DNA from: Dysidea avara
Taxonomy: Eukaryota; Porifera; Demospongiae; Dictyoceratida; Dysideidae
DNA: 64,000 nucleotides
NCBI RefSeq assembly: GCF_963678975.1
Contig: NC_089275.1
Location: forward strand, 29,263,977-29,327,976
Reading direction: 5' to 3'
Shown: positions 62,905 to 64,000 of the stretch, piece by piece
How the letters are laid out: the number at the start of each line of letters is the position of its first letter
How positions within the stretch are numbered: the stretch's first letter is position 1
Notes under the pieces: generated by a model
The model's input: only the letters and a program-made list of their open reading frames with translations
What the model was told of the DNA's origin: nothing
Database searches by the model: none
Program-made: the position numbers and the translations under genes

Positions 62905-63770
62905 TCATAGATCAAGGTGTGTCCAAGAAGCCAGTGCGCCACACCATGAGTATATTAACAGGAAGAAAGTAAACGTGATTTTCACACCTTTGTAGCTCCG
63001 TGATTCTTATCCGATTGAAACCAAAGTTGCTGCAGAAGTGCCGGCTAGCTAGGGGAGTCCACATTCCATATTTGAAGAAAATCACTTCAGCCATTTCCAA
63101 GATACGAGCGGCCAAACTTTGGGTTTTTTTCTTCGTTTTTTTCTTCTTCTACTTCTTTTCGCAAAATCCGCCATAAAACACGAATTCGTGTTCCAATTGG
63201 GCTGAAATTTGGGCCACTTAAAGGGCTCATTAAGGCGAATCTCAGTACCAAGTTTGGTAGGAATCCAATGAACATTTACGGAGTTATGACCGATTATTTG
63301 CGTAAAATAAGGTAGAAGGTCTGTCATGCCAACGGGGTAAACCGCTTGAAGGAATGAGCTGAAAATTGCTATGTAGATGGAGTAACTATCGTAGGAGTGC
63401 CTTTTTGTGGTTTGAAAGGAATCCAGTTAAAGGCTATAGAGATATGACACAAAACTCAATCTGCATGTGTCACAATTATGCAATCAATTTTTATGAATAA
63501 AAAACTATTAGTTTTCATGCCTACCAGGCAAACTGTTTAGAGCAATGAGCTGAAAATTGGTGTGTAGCTGGAATAATTATCATAGAAAGTCCTTGCAGTA
63601 GCACAGAAGAATCGGAGTACAAACCACTGAGTTATGATTCCAAAGCCAACTACGTGTAGCATATTATATATCGAGATACTCTGATAGAACAGTCACCCTA
63701 ATAGAGCATTCAGCTACGTTTATAACTTACCCGATTATAGAATTATATTACATTGCAAGTTATTCTGTAT
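62905..63770. repeat. right arm of the large inverted repeat (unique part)
   Basis: Inverted copy of 51431-52300. It runs from AGAAGCCAGTGCGCCACACC (inner end) through a CTTCTTCTACTTC segment and GTAGGAGTGCCTTTTTGTGG to TCGAGATACTCTGATAGAAC. It is followed by the minisatellite in the opposite orientation. Confidence 0.8.
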
Positions 63771-64000
63771 GGAGTTCAGCTACAAAAAGTTAATCTTATA
63801 GACAATTCAACTACAAGCAAGTCACCCTGTAGAGAGTTCAGCTACAACAAGTCACTCTGTAGAGAATTTAGCTACAAACAAGTCACTGCGTAGAGGGTTC
63901 AGCTACAAAAAAGCTATCCAGTAGAGAGTTCATCTAGATCAGCTACAAACAAGTTACTTTATACAATGTTCAGCTACAAGTAAGCCACTCTGTAGAGATT
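63771..64000 (-). repeat. minisatellite, inverted orientation, cut by window end
   Basis: About seven units of GAGTTCAGCTACAAACAAGT-type sequence, the reverse complement of the 49361-51430 unit. The array continues beyond the window. Confidence 0.88.

Overview
The window is eukaryotic and almost certainly from an animal. It is AT-rich, has spliced genes with GT-AG introns, and is full of LTR, LINE, hAT and TA-flanked foldback elements, microsatellites and minisatellites. The one substantial host gene joins IgGFc-binding, nidogen-like (NIDO) and fibronectin type III (FN3) domains, a metazoan extracellular repertoire. A marine invertebrate, perhaps a sponge, is my best guess, but nothing here fixes the species.

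Layout. 1-5290: no gene, only dispersed repeats. 5297-11995: a small TA-flanked inverted-repeat element split by a 6.5 kb BEL/Pao-type LTR retrotransposon with 98% similar LTRs, a perfect 5-bp target duplication and badly broken gag and pol. 12026-15525: a SINE-like repeat interrupted by a foldback element, a non-LTR retrotransposon 3' fossil, and two copies of a 200-bp foldback element. 15685-15939: a candidate tiny membrane protein. 15940-19035: no recognisable gene.

19036-59502: a plus-strand gene of at least 17 exons whose splice phases are mutually consistent. It encodes a signal peptide, a Cys-rich segment, an IgGFc-binding-like region, a NIDO domain over three exons, three diverged FN3 domains, and then seven almost identical FN3 domains. 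Each of those seven lies on one 336-nt phase 1-1 exon, and they are separated by introns of 1.3 to 5.6 kb. No stop follows the last one, so the gene probably continues beyond the window. The IgGFc-like exon can also be read past its donor into a hydrophobic tail and a stop, which suggests a short, membrane-anchored alternative form.

The introns hold most of the remaining content: TA-flanked TGTGACCGG-type elements, AGTGAAACAAG foldback elements (one nearly perfect 255-bp hairpin), SINE-like repeats, a 2-kb minisatellite of about 31-bp units, and a foldback with a Lys/Ala-rich reading frame. A >1 kb sequence at 49361-52300 recurs inverted at 62905-64000, flanking the last three FN3 exons. 60489-62209 is a dead hAT (BED/hATC) transposon. 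A short palindromic motif around CTCTAATAGAG recurs at 13 or more sites in both orientations.

All coordinates and similarities were read by eye. Exon joins are inferred from splice signals and phase, not from transcript data.
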